Source of the DNA: Gnetum montanum
Lineage: Eukaryota; Streptophyta; Gnetopsida; Gnetales; Gnetaceae
Length of the DNA stretch: 64,000 bases
Reading direction: 5' to 3'
Assembly (NCBI GenBank): GCA_015680685.1
Contig: MNCI01011044.1
Span: forward strand, 157,354 to 221,353
Positions within the stretch are counted from its first letter, which is position 1; every line of letters starts with the position of its first letter. The notes beneath the pieces are model-generated. The model searched no databases and was not told the DNA's origin. It saw only the letters and a list, made by a program, of their open reading frames with translations. A program made the translations under genes and the position numbers. Positions 1 to 12,234 of the stretch are shown in pieces.

Positions 1-3000
1 GAGTTGTACCTATATCGGGATGGACTTCTTGGAGATGCTAAATAACTTATTCTGCGATTCCATCCGCAAAATCCGACTTACTTGGCATCTCTGACCAAAT
101 AAGTGGTTAACGCGTACGGGAAGAGCTAACCTCAGCGGTCCCTTCAGGGGGAACCGTCTTCATGGGAACGTCCAACCGTACCGTCCTGGTATTGTTGCCT
201 TCATCTAAGTCAAAAACACGAAACTAAATAAACACAAAAAAGAGAGTAGGAGACACAATTAATATAACAAAAACCAACTAAAAGTGCAATCATACCTTGA
301 TCCTTGTCACCTTCTGGGGGATCGCCCAAATCCAAGTCGCCTTCGAGGAAGCTACTGAACATTTGGTTGATAGCATCCTGGTTGTCTAAAGGTGCATTTT
401 CAGTAGTCTTCTTTGTTAATGGCTCCGTTCCCCCACCTTGGCTCTTCTCTCGGCTTTCCTCCTCATGGTTCTTCTCGGTACGTGTTTCCTCCTCCTCTCT
501 GATGGTCTCCAAGGCCTGCTTCCTCACTGCCCCAAACTGAAAACAATAACGACACACAAGCAATTGAGGCAAGGGTTAGACATAAACAAAAATGATAAAA
601 CGATAAGTAGATGGGCTTCATTCACCTGGTATCTTGAAGAATATTTTCTTTACGCGTGGCTGGTTTATCTCAGCGACTTGTTCTGCGGGGTGTTCGGGTC
701 TCTTCAATTTCGTTTTGGCTTTGCCAACAGTTTCCTTGATTACCCACTCTGCCCGTTTGGCGGTTAAAGGTACATCCACTGGCTCCATCCCCAGACTATC
801 CCATGTATGGATGGAACCACTGGATGATCCCCCTGTGGTAACAGAAACGGACTCATCGATACCTTCTNCTTATGCATTCCTGCCAACAAGACCTGAGCCC
901 AATTGTACCGCATCCCAGCTTCCAAAATCGTCTGCATGATACGTACTGCCTCCATCCCAAAACTCCGCACCTAAGAAAGAGTTTTGGGAAAAACCCGTGC
1001 TCGAAACAGGGGATGCAGTTCATTTACCTCAACAACCTTTTCCTTCCCCTACATTGAGAACCCCTTGGTGCCTTTGGTCACACTAAGCCAAGACTCCAGT
1101 TCACAGATTGTTTGGAGCTCTTTGTGAGGCCTGTCCAACACTATAGGTAGGCCATCTGCCAGCATGCCGAATAAGTTGGAAAAGAATACAGGCGATAGAT
1201 GAAACACCATCTTGACACCCTTAATCCGGGTGCTGTACTGAGAGACAGACTCATTGAAAGAGTCCACGATCCCTATCATCTCCCCAATTGAGACATTAGG
1301 GCTTGGCATCAAGAAAAGCTCTAGGAGGCCTACATCATCCAGGCAACGAGTAAGGGATGGCGAGGCTTTCTTATGTAACCATTTCTACGCCTTCTCTACC
1401 CCCCAAACATCATCGACAAAGTCGTCTCAGTTCATCCGGTTGTCATAGGGTCCCCACCCGAGGGTTCATCCACTGTCAAAACAAGTTAAAACAATCACAT
1501 CGGTCTCACCCCAAAATAGTTGAACAAATCCACTAACGCACGTAATAAATTCCACTACTCACCATTAGTGGTGGATTTCGAGGTATTTCCAAAACTATGA
1601 GGGCAGACTGGTCCCTCATCTGTCCAGTCCTAATGCAGCCATCCACGGGCTTTGCACATCACAAAGGCTCTAGAGAACTGCTCATGGAAGGGAACCATCG
1701 AACCCTTTGTCTGAGCCAATACAGCCCCACGAAGAGTGGGAGTCATCATAAAGGCCTCTAGAGCTGTGCGAGTGAGGGCTACCCCTTCGTCCTCAATCAG
1801 AGTCCCATCTGGGTTAGTCTTTGGCCTATAAATAAACGCATGTTAAAATCAAAAATTAACATCAAACGACGAGTGATGAAGCAAGAAAGTCAAATGGTCT
1901 TACTTGGTTATTCTGTACACTGTTCTAGGAGGATTTTGAAACAGGTTGTGCGCGCGGGCAGCTATAAACAAAGTATTGTTAATGTAATCCAACCCTGATG
2001 GCAACAGCTCCCACACACGCATTAACGGATGTGTTGACTTGGGCCCGTGATTATTACCATCTTCATCAACAAACAGGCCCTCGTTAATGTCTTCCATGAA
2101 GACCACAATGCCCTCCGCGGCTCCCGGCAATAATGCATCAACTACACTGTGCACAGTCACCTCATCAAAAAATGACCACATAACCACCTCAAAGTTGGTT
2201 AACAAGAAGGCCAAAAATTCGCCAACACCTTCCCTGTACTAGACTCCCTTATTATCCATAGTTAGAGCTGGGGGAAGATCACCATCCTGAACGGGTCCAA
2301 CCCACGTTAAAACCCCAACGAGATCAACCACTATGAGGAAACCTTTGTTGTCCCTGCAACCAATTGCAATGAAATGAATGTTTACATCACAGTAAAAAAT
2401 CAAAAAGATAAACTAACTGTTCACGCCCAGCGTATACGCTGTACACAGCATATACACCCATCAAACCACTTCGAAAAAAACACAACTTACGCTCAGCGTA
2501 TACGCTATACCCATAGCGTATACACCCGTGATGCATGCTCCAACGTATACGCTGTACGAAGCGTGTACGCCAAAAAGACGATTCAAACGTACCGTATATG
2601 TTGAACTCAGTGTATACCCCAGGCAAACATAAAAACGCAACTTAAACCCATCGTATACGCTACAAAACTTAGTGTCTACACTAACGTCCGAACCCCCCTC
2701 GCACAGCGTATACGCAGGAGAAACCCTCAGCGTATACGCCTGAATCTGCTGTCAACGTCAACAGACCATGCCAAAAGGTAAGTATGCCAGAGCCAAACAT
2801 GTACAGTGTATACGCTGAACAAACCCTCAACAAATACGCCCTCGCAAAACACGATTTACGCCAAGAAAATGCGTCGAATAATAGGACAACGAATGACAAT
2901 CTACGCCGCACAGTGACGTTGGCGTGCATGCCAAAGAAACCCTCAAACCCCTTACGCTCGATCATCTACACTAAGAAACACAAACAATAGTAAAGAGAAA

Positions 3001-3142
3001 TCAAGGCTTACCCGTAGGGCGTCACTGGCCACTCCGACAACTTCGGCCTAGGTAGGCCCTGCAGCATCGCCTCCATCTCTTCGGCGAAGGATAGGTCAGA
3101 ATGCTTTCTCCCCTGGCCTTCCACTTCCTTGCTCTTTCCCAT
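1..3142 (-). pseudogene. R1 ORF-A: antisense multi-exon retroelement gene (5' part, runs off left edge)
   Basis: Minus-strand spliced gene, recognised by comparison with the copy at 57404-62050. Exons read from sequence: exon 1 3012-3142 (131 nt, ATG at 3142, starts MGKSKEVEGQ), exon 2 1904-2353 (450 nt, FCP1-like), exon 3 1563-1825, exon 4 626-1472, exon 5 296-536 (acidic, Glu/Asp/Gln rich), exon 6 from 204 leftward beyond the window. All five introns have GT donors and AG acceptors and preserve phase. Exon 4 contains the block VSIGEMIGIVDSFNES and an LFG..A/P.DG motif shared with the other copies. Damage: TAG at 2239-2241 in exon 2, TAG at 1630-1632 in exon 3, a frameshift at a six-G run near 1400, and an N with an apparent deletion at 869. 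The function of the whole protein is unknown. The structure is certain from the homologous copies; translation today is unlikely. Confidence 0.85.
1904..2353 (-). other. R1 ORF-A exon 2: FCP1/NIF-like (HAD) domain, catalytically degenerate
   Basis: Exactly 450 nt between acceptor TTGCAG and donor GTAAGA. HAD motif I is visible as FLIVVDLVGVL (first Asp kept). It is followed by a GVGEFLAFLLTNFEVVMWS block like the plant FCP1-like FL.F....F.V..WSS region, then VWELLPSG, and NNTLFIAARAHNLFQNPPRTVY, shown here only as a pattern: N-T-L-[LF] then two residues where FCP1 enzymes have DD, then NPP.T. The two metal-binding aspartates are Ala-Ala here. The family assignment is by motif order and spacing, not by a search. 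One in-frame TAG interrupts the exon. Confidence 0.65.
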
Positions 3143-3960
3143 CACAGTGTTCACGCCAACTGTCCAAGTGCACGCTGAGCGACTTTTGGGTTTGGCGTCT
3201 ATGCTCGGGTCTCTTGGCGTCTACGTTGGGTTAACTTTGGCATCTACGCTCGGGTCTCTTGGCTTCTACGCTTAGGAAGTTTAAGCTTATGCTCACAGGT
3301 CCCACCCTACACTGTCGCTATTGAAAATAGAAAACAAATGAACCCCTCATCCTTTATATAACACATGTTGAGGCTCACACTGACGCCGCCACTTCTTACG
3401 CTGCCATCACACCACAAAGTTCGGAGCTTAGTACTTTTCCGACCCCAAACAAGACCCTGGAACTCACAAACGACGCTAGCTGCATGATCGCAACACTTAA
3501 TTTTTGGCTAAGTACGTGGGACCAGCGTATACACACAGCGTGTACGCCCGAAATTTACCGGTGTGTACGCCCAGCATTCCAGCATATATGCCCAAGTTCA
3601 CATCGATAGCGTATACACCCAGCGTATATGCCTAGCACTCACAGCGTACACATCTAGCGTATACACCCGGCACTGCAGCGTATACGCCTAGCTCTCCGGC
3701 GTATACGCCCAGGCACTGCAGACGCGCACGCTCGGTGACAGGATCTCCAATGACAGCATGAGGATAACATCGAAGAGCAAGGATTGAAGAAAGTGGCACC
3801 CTTCGGCGTATATGCCCCGCATTACAGCGTATACGCCTAGCGCTCAGCATCTCCACCCAGTTCACGCCCAACATTTTCTGCATATACACCCCAGCGTATA
3901 CGCCGACCTGATGCGGCGATGCGGCGTATACGCCCAGCAGTTGTAACATTTTGTATATTT
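2390..3960. repeat. Dispersed palindromic motif GCGTATACGC, about 20 copies
   Basis: The perfect 10-bp palindrome GCGTATACGC and one- or two-mismatch variants (GCGTATACAC, GCGTGTACGC, GCATATATGC) recur about 20 times. Examples are near 2430, 2491, 2541, 2707, 2730, 3522, 3610, 3677, 3698, 3805, 3827, 3895 and 3925, usually preceded by A or CA and followed by CC. Copies lie in intron 1 of ORF-A and upstream of exon 1. Spacing is irregular, so this is not a simple tandem array. Role unknown; candidate protein-binding sites. Confidence 0.8.
3351..3360 (-). promoter_or_regulatory. TATA box of R1 ORF-A
   Basis: TATATAAAGG on the minus strand about 205 nt upstream of the ORF-A ATG at 3142. ORF-A copies R2, R3 and R5 also have a TATA element 150-175 nt upstream, so this is a conserved antisense promoter position. 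Confidence 0.6.
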
Positions 3961-4660
3961 GTAAAGTGTATGCACCAGGTCAACACGCCACGTGTGTTCC
4001 ATCCTGAGTCTAGCGTAACAACCTGTATAAAACCCCCATTTTTCCACTTCCACCAAACGGTTGGCAAAATCTCGGAGCACACCAGAGAACATTTATGTTG
4101 CGCACAAGAGCTAAAACTTTCTTACTCCCTGTACGCTGCAGATAGTCTCCTACGCTCCGCCCACCCTGCAAACCGTCCGAGTCAACTCTGTGTACGCCGA
4201 GGCTTTTCTTCTGCCTTGTGTGCCCACAACTGCGTTAGACCGGTGCACTGTACTCTGACTCTATAATTCCATCGTTTCATTTGCTGCAAGTTCTTTTACA
4301 GTTTTACGTCAATTTGTCCACGCCTCATTTACGCTTGTTCACGTTTACTCTCCGTTTTCATCCATCTACGCCTTACGCTGTTTTCTTTCTTTACGCTTGC
4401 ACGTTGTTTACGCATAACCCAGCGTATTAGAATTTGCGTACGCACGGGGAAATCCTTGTCTGATCTGCGTGCGGACCACCCAAGGTACTCTGCCTTCGCT
4501 ATATCCAGCACGTCCTCAAGCATAGGCAGGGTCTTCTGTGTCCATCCCGCCATCCCTTCGCCTCTGTTTTTCATTCCAGCTGGAGACCAACGATTTTTGG
4601 CGGTACACAAATAGGACCACGCGCCGCTACCTATTGCACCTACGCCTGAGACATCTGCAC
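3961..4660. other. Upstream region of R1 ORF-A, no gene recognised
   Basis: Rich in TACGC/GCGTA words but without convincing coding sequence. A 114-codon minus-strand open frame at 4329-4673 has no recognisable domain and overlaps the motif-rich DNA. R1's own pol, expected here on the plus strand, is absent. R2 gag begins abruptly at about 4661, so this is a truncation or recombination junction. Confidence 0.5.
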
Positions 4661-6486
4661 AATATAAAACCAACTTTGAGTGGAAAGATCACTTGCAATA
4701 CACCCTGCTACCTCTAAAGCCTTCAAAACTCCTAAAGAAATTGTTGGCAATAGGATACATTTGATACAAAAAGATGTTAGAGGAAGTAGTTGCGAGACAT
4801 CAACACTACTATGAACTCCTTAGGAATCCCTCCTTGGCCTTACCCAATGAGCCTCCAATTCCTAGGGGTTTCAAGCTAGATAGGTTCTGTGACTACCACC
4901 AATTGTGTGGTCACAACACTGATTATTGTTTGGCGTTGCACGATGACATTCAGAGGCTGATAGACCAAGGGAAACTAAGCTTTGATGAAAGTAGTCCAGT
5001 ATGCCCCAAAAACCAGTCTATGTATGTCTACACAAACCCCCTTAATGCCAATAATGCTAGCTATGTAATCAATGTCATTAGCATTGATGGTGACTTTAGG
5101 CCACGCCAGCAGCCATTTGTGATCCATGTGCCTCAAGATAATGTACCAGTCGCACAAGCGGCTAATCAAAGCCTGAAATATCCTTTCGTATTAAAAGTCA
5201 TACCACGAGCATCTAACTCTGCACCACCTGCTAATGGGGCCATGCAGCCTCCCCAGCTAATGCCTCTAGCTCCATTTGTCTTCAGATGGTCGACATCTTC
5301 AATGGCCCCTACCCTGTGTAATAAAACTAAATAGCCTTCTTACCTTGGAAGGTGAGAAGTCCACTAGGCGGGTGAGATGCCGAAGGGAGGTGTCATCAAA
5401 GATATCCGTAAGCCTGCATCTTCATCCCTTACATCCTCACCTTCACCTCCAAAGGCAAAGGTCGATATGACTATGCAATCTGCATCACCTCACCGATAAG
5501 GACCTGAACCCAAATCTGAAGTTACTCTTCCCCAAGAAATTCATCTTCTGGGATGAATTGAGGAGGAGGTAAGTGTCAAATAAGAGGGTGGTTGAGACCT
5601 TTTAGACACCCTTACCCAAGTTAAGCAAGCTCCAAAGAATCAAAATGCTACACTAAGCTTATACAACTTGATCATGACATTGGCACCTCATCGTGAGTCT
5701 CTAACTTACATTGTAATGGTAATTCCAGTCGATGAGAATATGCCAGTAGAAGAGGAAGTGATCCATTTAGTCATGGTTCCCTCTATACCTACAGAGTCTA
5801 TGGCACCTCGACTAACTTTTAGCGATGATGACATTAGGGAAGACTCTGAAGGTGGTCAGGTGACTACAGTCCCTCTCTTCATCATAATTTGGGTAGGCCA
5901 ACATTGGATCTGAAGGGTACATGTTGATGATAGGGCAGCCACAAACATCATTTCCTTCCCTATTATAGACAAGTTGGATTTTGTTCACCAGATCAAACCC
6001 ACAATGATGTCATGTCTAAGGTCCTTCAATGGGGTATGTGTTCTTGTGAGGGGCACAGTGCACATAAATTTCATAGCAGGGGACCAGTTCCGCATAGATG
6101 CAACCTTCATTGTGGTTGAGGAAATGCCTGGGTTTAACCTGATCTTGGTAATATCATGGTTCGTGCAACTTAGGGCTATCTCCTTGCCTATACATCAAGA
6201 AATCAATCTACCGTACGCAGGTAAGGAGGTAGCAATCCGTGAGGATGAAGTAGCAATGCATGCAATTAGAAACATAGACATGAAGCAGGGCTTAGAGGTT
6301 ACAACCTCTAAAAGTAAGATGCTTTTTAACATATGCATTAACAACCCAACAGATGGATCAGCTCAACAAGCTGACTCCCAAACCGAAAACACATGGGTTG
6401 AGTTTTCCTTCCAACTGGAAGAAAACACTAAGAATGAAGGCTCTGGTGAAATATCCTTGCCCTATGTTCTGATCAACCCTCGATGA
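4661..6486 (+). pseudogene. gag-pro: R2 gag C-terminus and protease (Tat-type Ty3/gypsy), 5'-truncated
   Basis: Begins abruptly inside gag at a position equivalent to R3 16030, so LTR, leader and the capsid part of gag are missing. The zinc knuckle FCDYHQLCGHNTDYC at about 4890 has spacing C-X2-H-X4-H-X4-C, a variant of the CCHC knuckle with His in the second position. A linker with repeated proline-rich FVLKV/FVFR-like segments follows. The protease domain lies at about 5870-6250: the RVHVDDRAATNII stretch takes the place of the D-[ST]-G active site, and FNLILVISW matches the ILGR flap region. The frame is broken near 5330-5640 by TAG/TGA codons, by a TGA before the protease core, and by frame changes. 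Ends at TGA 6484-6486. Its natural partner pol lies beyond the R3 insertion. Confidence 0.85.
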
Positions 6487-6899
6487 GTAAAGAGATAGCT
6501 ACACATAGCATAGCAACCCTATTGCCTCCTACTCAGTCACTGTCTTTTGCATATCTACTGCCTCTTGACTTTGGTAGCATGCCACCCTTTAGGCATGCTA
6601 CGCTATGGCCTAGAATGGTCTAAAAGTAGCATTGTTACTTTCTACCTATGACACATTATGCCATTTCCCAAAATGGCCTAAAACTAGTGTCATTGCTTTC
6701 TACTTCTAGCATGTAACAAAATGGCCCAAAACAGCCTAAAACAAGAACATAAAAGTACAAAAAACTTTGCAAGATATGCAAGCTAAAGCAAAAAAAATTT
6801 CTCTTTTGAACCTTCTCATTTAAATCTTTCCTCTATTGGCAATGTCTGCAAAAATATTAAAAAATTCTAATGTCTCAGGATTTCAAAAAAAACCCCACG
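6487..6899. repeat. R2 spacer between protease and ORF-A with 'aatggcctaaaactag' repeats
   Basis: Four or so degenerate copies of a unit containing AATGGCCTAAAACTAG (near 6610, 6670, 6720). It matches the CTTAAACTAGC repeats in the corresponding spacer of R3. No coding sequence is seen. This spacer holds the convergent 3' ends of gag-pro (plus) and ORF-A (minus). Confidence 0.65.
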
Positions 6900-9800
6900 T
6901 CATTTTGAGTTGTCTCTATCTGCATCCTCATTGTCACTTGCCTCCACTTCATCATTATCTTCCCCCGTGTTGCCATATTTTGTTCCTTCATTTCCTTCCT
7001 TTGTGGGCCCTGCATCTTCACTCGAAGCCTGCAGTGCAGGAATGAAGTAAAATGCAAATAATAATGTAGCATAAGCATTTACATAGTAATGCAACTGACT
7101 TGAGAAGGTCCCATGTCAGCCTCAACAGGTATCTGGTCTAGGCCAAGCTGGAGGTGATGCCAGATCTCCTCCGTCGTAATGTCCATTCACTGCCTATCAT
7201 TAAGGTTAGCATTCACAGTAGAAGCTTTCTCCCTTTCTGCGATCATCCATTTTAAAGGCGCTTGGGAAAGGGAGGCAGTTGTGGTCTCCTCTATTGGAAG
7301 GTCCACTTCTAAATCAGGAGATCCTGTAACCCTTACCTACTCTTTGAATTTAGTGAAGGCCTCAGAAGTGCCAATAGCATTCACAAATTCCTCGTATGTA
7401 AAGGCTTCTACAATAGCGCCTTTGTATAGTTTCCGATGGGTCTCATTCTCCAGCTTGTACACCTATTTGTGGTTCCACTAGATTCGCCCCGATTCAAAAA
7501 CTTTGGCGTTGATATCCTTTATGTCTTGGCATTTTTGGGCTAGCAGGTCCATCTACATTTGCTGCTCAATTATCTCGAATGTCAATTGAACATTCTGGTG
7601 AACGATGGTCCAAAACTTGGTGTAGTCATCTATAGCCTTAAAAAAATCCTCGATGTCAGGGCTGGGATTTATGAGGAAATCATTCCTTGACTAGAGATTC
7701 TTCACCTTAGCAACCAGGTCTACTTGTCTTTATTTGGCCCTATGGACTCACTTCGACAAAGCCTCGTTGAAATGCCTACACTCCCACAAAGAGCAAGCTG
7801 AGTGTAAGACACACTTGCAAGCCTCATTGAACAAGCAACAATATACTTCAGTCACATTAAGTGAGAGTGTAGGCATGGCACCGATTTTCATAGGACGTGT
7901 CGGGTCCCATATGAGTCGAGAAGCTATATTAACCAGTAGAACGTAGCAATGGTGTTAGCATAACAAAACCAATGAGCTTGAAAGTTTCCAAAGGAATAAC
8001 ATAGGGCATTCAATGCTACTTACCCAGGTTGGGGTCTACCTACTTAAGATGTTTAATCATGTCATCTATAAGTCCGTGCACAAATGTAAACTTGTCTGGG
8101 ACTTCGGCCCATGATTCCACGCAAACTAGAGGAGGTTTGGTGGCATCAGTAGTAGCACCTGTCACATGAGTAAGCATTAGCAATTACCACAATGAACTAT
8201 AGCAAGGCAGACACATCGCTTAACTCACCAGTGTCTGACTATGATCTTTCATCTTGCCAATGTAAGATGAAAGTGGCGACCTTAGAAGTGGGCCTTGCCA
8301 AGTCCATACAATTCCCTTCCTCATATGCTATCACCTTTTCTTTTAGGAGGCTGGCATCATTTTTATTCAGGAGAGGTGCCTCCTCATCGGTAGGAGGAGG
8401 CTCCTTGATGACCAGAGTCCTTGCCTAAGAGACAGGAGCTCTCTTATTCCTAACTAGGGACCTTTCTTCCAAGATTAGGGCCTCCACATTTTTATTTGTC
8501 ACCCCCATTTTTGGGGAAGAAACTTCTTCATTACCGTCTTCTTCTTCTTCTTTTGCCTGCAAAAGATCATGCTTATGTTAATTCAGAACAAGTTAGCTCA
8601 AAGCAGATGCTATGCTACACCTCTTAGCATAGCATAGCATAATAAGCAATAGCAAAGTTATCATTACACAAAAATAACTTACCAATGGGATGTTGTGTCC
8701 TCTGTAGCTTAAGCTATAGTCTTCATCCCTCCTCTTCCTCTAAACGTAGGGTCTCCCCTAATGGGGGGGGGTCTCTTCCTTCGTAATTTCTTGGGTATAG
8801 TCTCAACCATGAGACGTTCCCCATATATTACACTGCTGACTATAATAGGAGGCATCTCTCCTATGCTATCCTGGCAATGCATGTTGTGAGCTCTTAGAAC
8901 TTTAGTTGTTACAGATAACGACTCCCCAACGACTTCTAGGGAATCTTGGGCTTGCATAGTTTGGAAGATCTACCAAATCCATGACTTGGGAATCTAGTTG
9001 TGATCTCGCATTACCCAGTTCCCATTCTCTTTAGCTAGCAAAAAATCCAAAAAGCACTTCAAATAGCCTATATAGAAGGCAGAGTGTATATTAGAGTAGG
9101 CCTCCTTCTCTTCATGGAGTCCCAAAATCTCAGCTTGTAGGCCATTACATAGAAAATTTTCCCAGTTAAAATGGGTCCTATCCTCCATTACCTCCTGCAT
9201 TATCTAGGCCTGATCAAGCCCCAGGACCTTCCCATAGGTGATTAGTTGAGGGAATGCATGGGCATGAAAAATTGGGTAAATCTCTATGGTGGGTCCTTCC
9301 GTGAGCCACTCCATGAAAAATCATTTTGACTTAGTGAGCTGCAAGCACTCCTCGATTTCCTTCTTCTAAAGGATCAACTCCTGCGTACCCGTCAACCCTA
9401 TGGAAGCACCATTGGCAGGAACACCAAACAGGTTAGTAAACAACTGGTCATTGATTTCAATGACCACCCGCATGGCCTAGATGCATATGCGAAAGTGACC
9501 CACACTCTCGGAGATTGAGTTGACCAAAGAAACCATCTTAGCCATAGGAACACTCAGATTTGTGGCCTAGAACAAGTCCATAAACCCCACCTTTTGGACA
9601 TTCCCAACATAGGAGTCCGGGGCACCATGGTTTAACCAGCACTGGCTCGTTTCTACTTAACCATATTGGAAGTAGATGTTTGTTCCCTACCTCTTGGTGG
9701 TCACCATCATCACCTCCTTGGGATTTTTCACCCCTACAACAATTTTCATAAAACACACTTAGCATAACAAACAAGAAAAATGTATATACAAGGATTACAA

Positions 9801-11212
9801 AGATACTTGAGTACACGACACTTAAGGTTTCACTGACCAGGCTTGTATGCTAATGGGAACAATAGGAGCTTAACCTCCACAACCTCTTCAACCATTTCTG
9901 GCATGAAGGGTTACTCCCATTCCCCATCCAGCCAACCATTCTGCTTACATCGATTGTAAAAAGTATGAAATGTGCATAGGTAGGTCGGGTATTCCCCCTC
10001 GCATTCACCAATCACACCCGCCCATAGGTTCTTGGCAGAAGAGAACTCCTATAGGGCCAGCTATGCCATGGTCAGTATACCCAGTCAATCATGAACCTCG
10101 TCATCATTAATAAAGGACCTGGTGAAAGACACGCACTATTAGCATTCGGCTAATACGGCCAGCATCACATGATACAATAGAGTAATAGCTGCAAAACTCA
10201 CCTGCTAGCACAATCGACAATCCCTTGTGGATTTTGAAAGCATCTAATCATGTAACATGCAAGGAACAACATATTATAGCGATGGTACCAGCTGGATTCA
10301 GGCATGGCCCAAATCTAGGCCAAATGCCTTAACCCTTCCCTTTGCTCACTTGTGTTTGATCCATTGATCACGAACCTCAAAATTCCCCCTTGCTCTAGGA
10401 CACATGGCCTCTATTATGCCAAATGCCTCCTTCTTATCCAAGGAAGACCAAACGATCAAACTAAAATGGTTGAGAAGATATTTCAAGAAGTCTTGCGCCC
10501 ATTTTCTAAACAAGACCGCTCACTCTCCCAAACGTATCTCAGGACCGGGGGCATTGGCTATAGGTTTTTTCACATGGCACATGACCCCCTTGATGTCTAG
10601 AAGGATTAGCTTGGGTCTCAGCCTCCCCTACATGATACAATCAACAAGTGTTAGTATCATATTCAAAAATGATACATGCGCAACATGGTAGAGTCTAGCG
10701 ATCTATGAATATAGCGTAGCATCGCCCTTTATCCATACATGGTGTAGAAAGTGCATAAAAGCTTAGCGTACCAATAACAAAATTGACATGCTCTAATAGA
10801 TCACATGTCACATCACCATGTCACATAGCCTAGCCCTCTTAAGGGTTTTACATTACCGCATGCTAGGGTGAAGCAACTTAAACTGGCTCAGCTCCTGTGT
10901 CATGACAACCATGGCAGTGGTGGCTGGACAGCCCTACATGCAACCTCGATGTAACCTTCATGCATCCCCAACAGCCAAGATGATGGTAGTAGCAATGTAA
11001 AGGCTAAAATTATGTGACAAAAAAAATATGCAGGCAACCAAGAACATACGCAAAAAAAATGGAACACACAAAACAAAAGAACAAGAAAATAGAGTAACTC
11101 ACTAGGTCAACAATGTGCTCTCTCATGCCACAACGTGCACTTGTGGTGCACTCTCCAGAGCCTTCTTTGCCTCCTCAACCTTTGCAAGTGCTAGGTGGGT
11201 TTTAGGAACTAT
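6900..11212 (-). pseudogene. R2 ORF-A: antisense multi-exon gene, decayed
   Basis: Minus-strand copy of the spliced gene. The start codon equivalent at 11210-11212 is ATA. Exon 1 ends at donor GTGAGT and contains THLALAKVEEAKKALES. Exon 2 is about 10202-10627 (426 nt) with motif I LILLDIKGVM and FSLIVWSS. Exon 4 lies around 8700-9560 with conserved blocks IMQEVMEDRTHFNWENF and GLQAEILGL. Exon 7 covers about 7120-7950 with the SPDLEVDLPIEETTT block. The last exon ends at TGA 6900-6902 and is strongly acidic (GEDNDEVEASDNEDADRD) after a clean CTGCAG acceptor. Numerous stops and indels. It lies between R2 protease and R2 pol, antisense to both. Most similar to the R5 copy. Confidence 0.8.
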
Positions 11213-11383
11213 TGTCCCACTTGATGATTTGCACCTCTCTACCATAAAAAAATTGGTTTACTAAGTGAATGACACAACCGCTCTATGCTCTAAAATTGCC
11301 TTGTACTCTAAAATTGACTTACTCTCCGATGTAGGCCCTGTACTGTTAGGATAGAAATAGAAAAATTGCCAGGGTTTAGCCCC

Positions 11384-11391
11384 AATTTATA
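11384..11391 (-). promoter_or_regulatory. TATA box of R2 ORF-A
   Basis: TATAAATT on the minus strand, 172 nt upstream of the ORF-A start position. Aligns with TATAAATA of R5 at 42005-42012. Confidence 0.6.
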
Positions 11392-11399
11392 ACTGTAAT

Positions 11400-12229
11400 G
11401 ACAAGGTGGGGAAAACTTGCCTCTCTCTTCGATTAATGCAGAGCATGTCGTACAACATAGCATGCTTTCCATGACATCCTAGCACTATTAGCATTAAAGC
11501 CTTGACATGCTTCAAGCCAACCACTTACCTCCTCGAAAACAAAAAGATATATTTGTTTTCATTTAAGGGTTTGAAAAGACCTTAAACTACTTACTAATAT
11601 AAGCAATTGTAATATGACCGGTTCAAAAAGAGTTTAAACTAGTAATCCTAGTATGGGTGCACCCCTAACAGTCTATAATGATGGTAAACTAACAACGTTG
11701 CGTGCTCACGTCGATGGGGTCTGCATCTTCTTCCACCTAGGTAGTGTCACGATTTCTAGTAGTTTCATGTTTGCATGTCAGCAGTCGTAGCTTCACATCA
11801 ACAACACGCCACTTTTCATATTTGCAATTTTTCATTTTGTATACTATTATTTTTCATGTTGTAATTTAGCAGTCTAAAATGACAATAAACTAGCAACTTG
11901 GCATTTACACATTAGCAATCATACGATCGCACACTTTACATTGACAACTTTACACCCTTAGCAACTCTACACTCTCGTGCCTTGGCGGTTTGTCATGACC
12001 TTAAATTGGTAAACTTATACTCTTTACATCATTGCGCTTTGTAATTCGTATCTTGTCATTGAATTAAAAATTAACATTATGTACAATCTCTGTCAATAGG
12101 TGTTGCCTAACCAAGCTTTAATCCTATGATGGTAGGTTAGGCAGGAGATGGGAATCCATCATAACCTCTTCACGCCTTTAACATTAGTAGGACAATGGGG
12201 CAAACTCCCAAGATGGTTGAACCCTGATA
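11400..12229. other. R2 spacer between ORF-A promoter and pol
   Basis: No gene. Contains dispersed units such as GACCTTAAACTA, GAGTTTAAACTAGTAA, TGACAATAAACTAGCAA (11580-12010) of the same type as in the other spacers. The end, AAGATGGTTGAACCC, aligns with 42810-42825 of R5 and marks the approach to the pol start. Interrupted by R3 at 12234. Confidence 0.6.
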
Positions 12230-12234
12230 TGATC
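12230..12234. repeat. Target-site duplication of R3, left copy (TGATC)
   Basis: TGATC immediately precedes the 5' LTR and recurs immediately after the 3' LTR at 29783-29787. Confidence 0.93.

Noticed and set aside
1-3142. R1 ORF-A as a functional single-copy host gene
   Set aside because: The exon structure is gene-like, but in-frame stops, a frameshift and four homologous copies inside retroelements show it is element-borne and dead.
4329-4673. 114-codon minus-strand frame beginning MVLYCADVSG
   Set aside because: Spans the R1/R2 junction and motif-rich DNA; no domain recognised.
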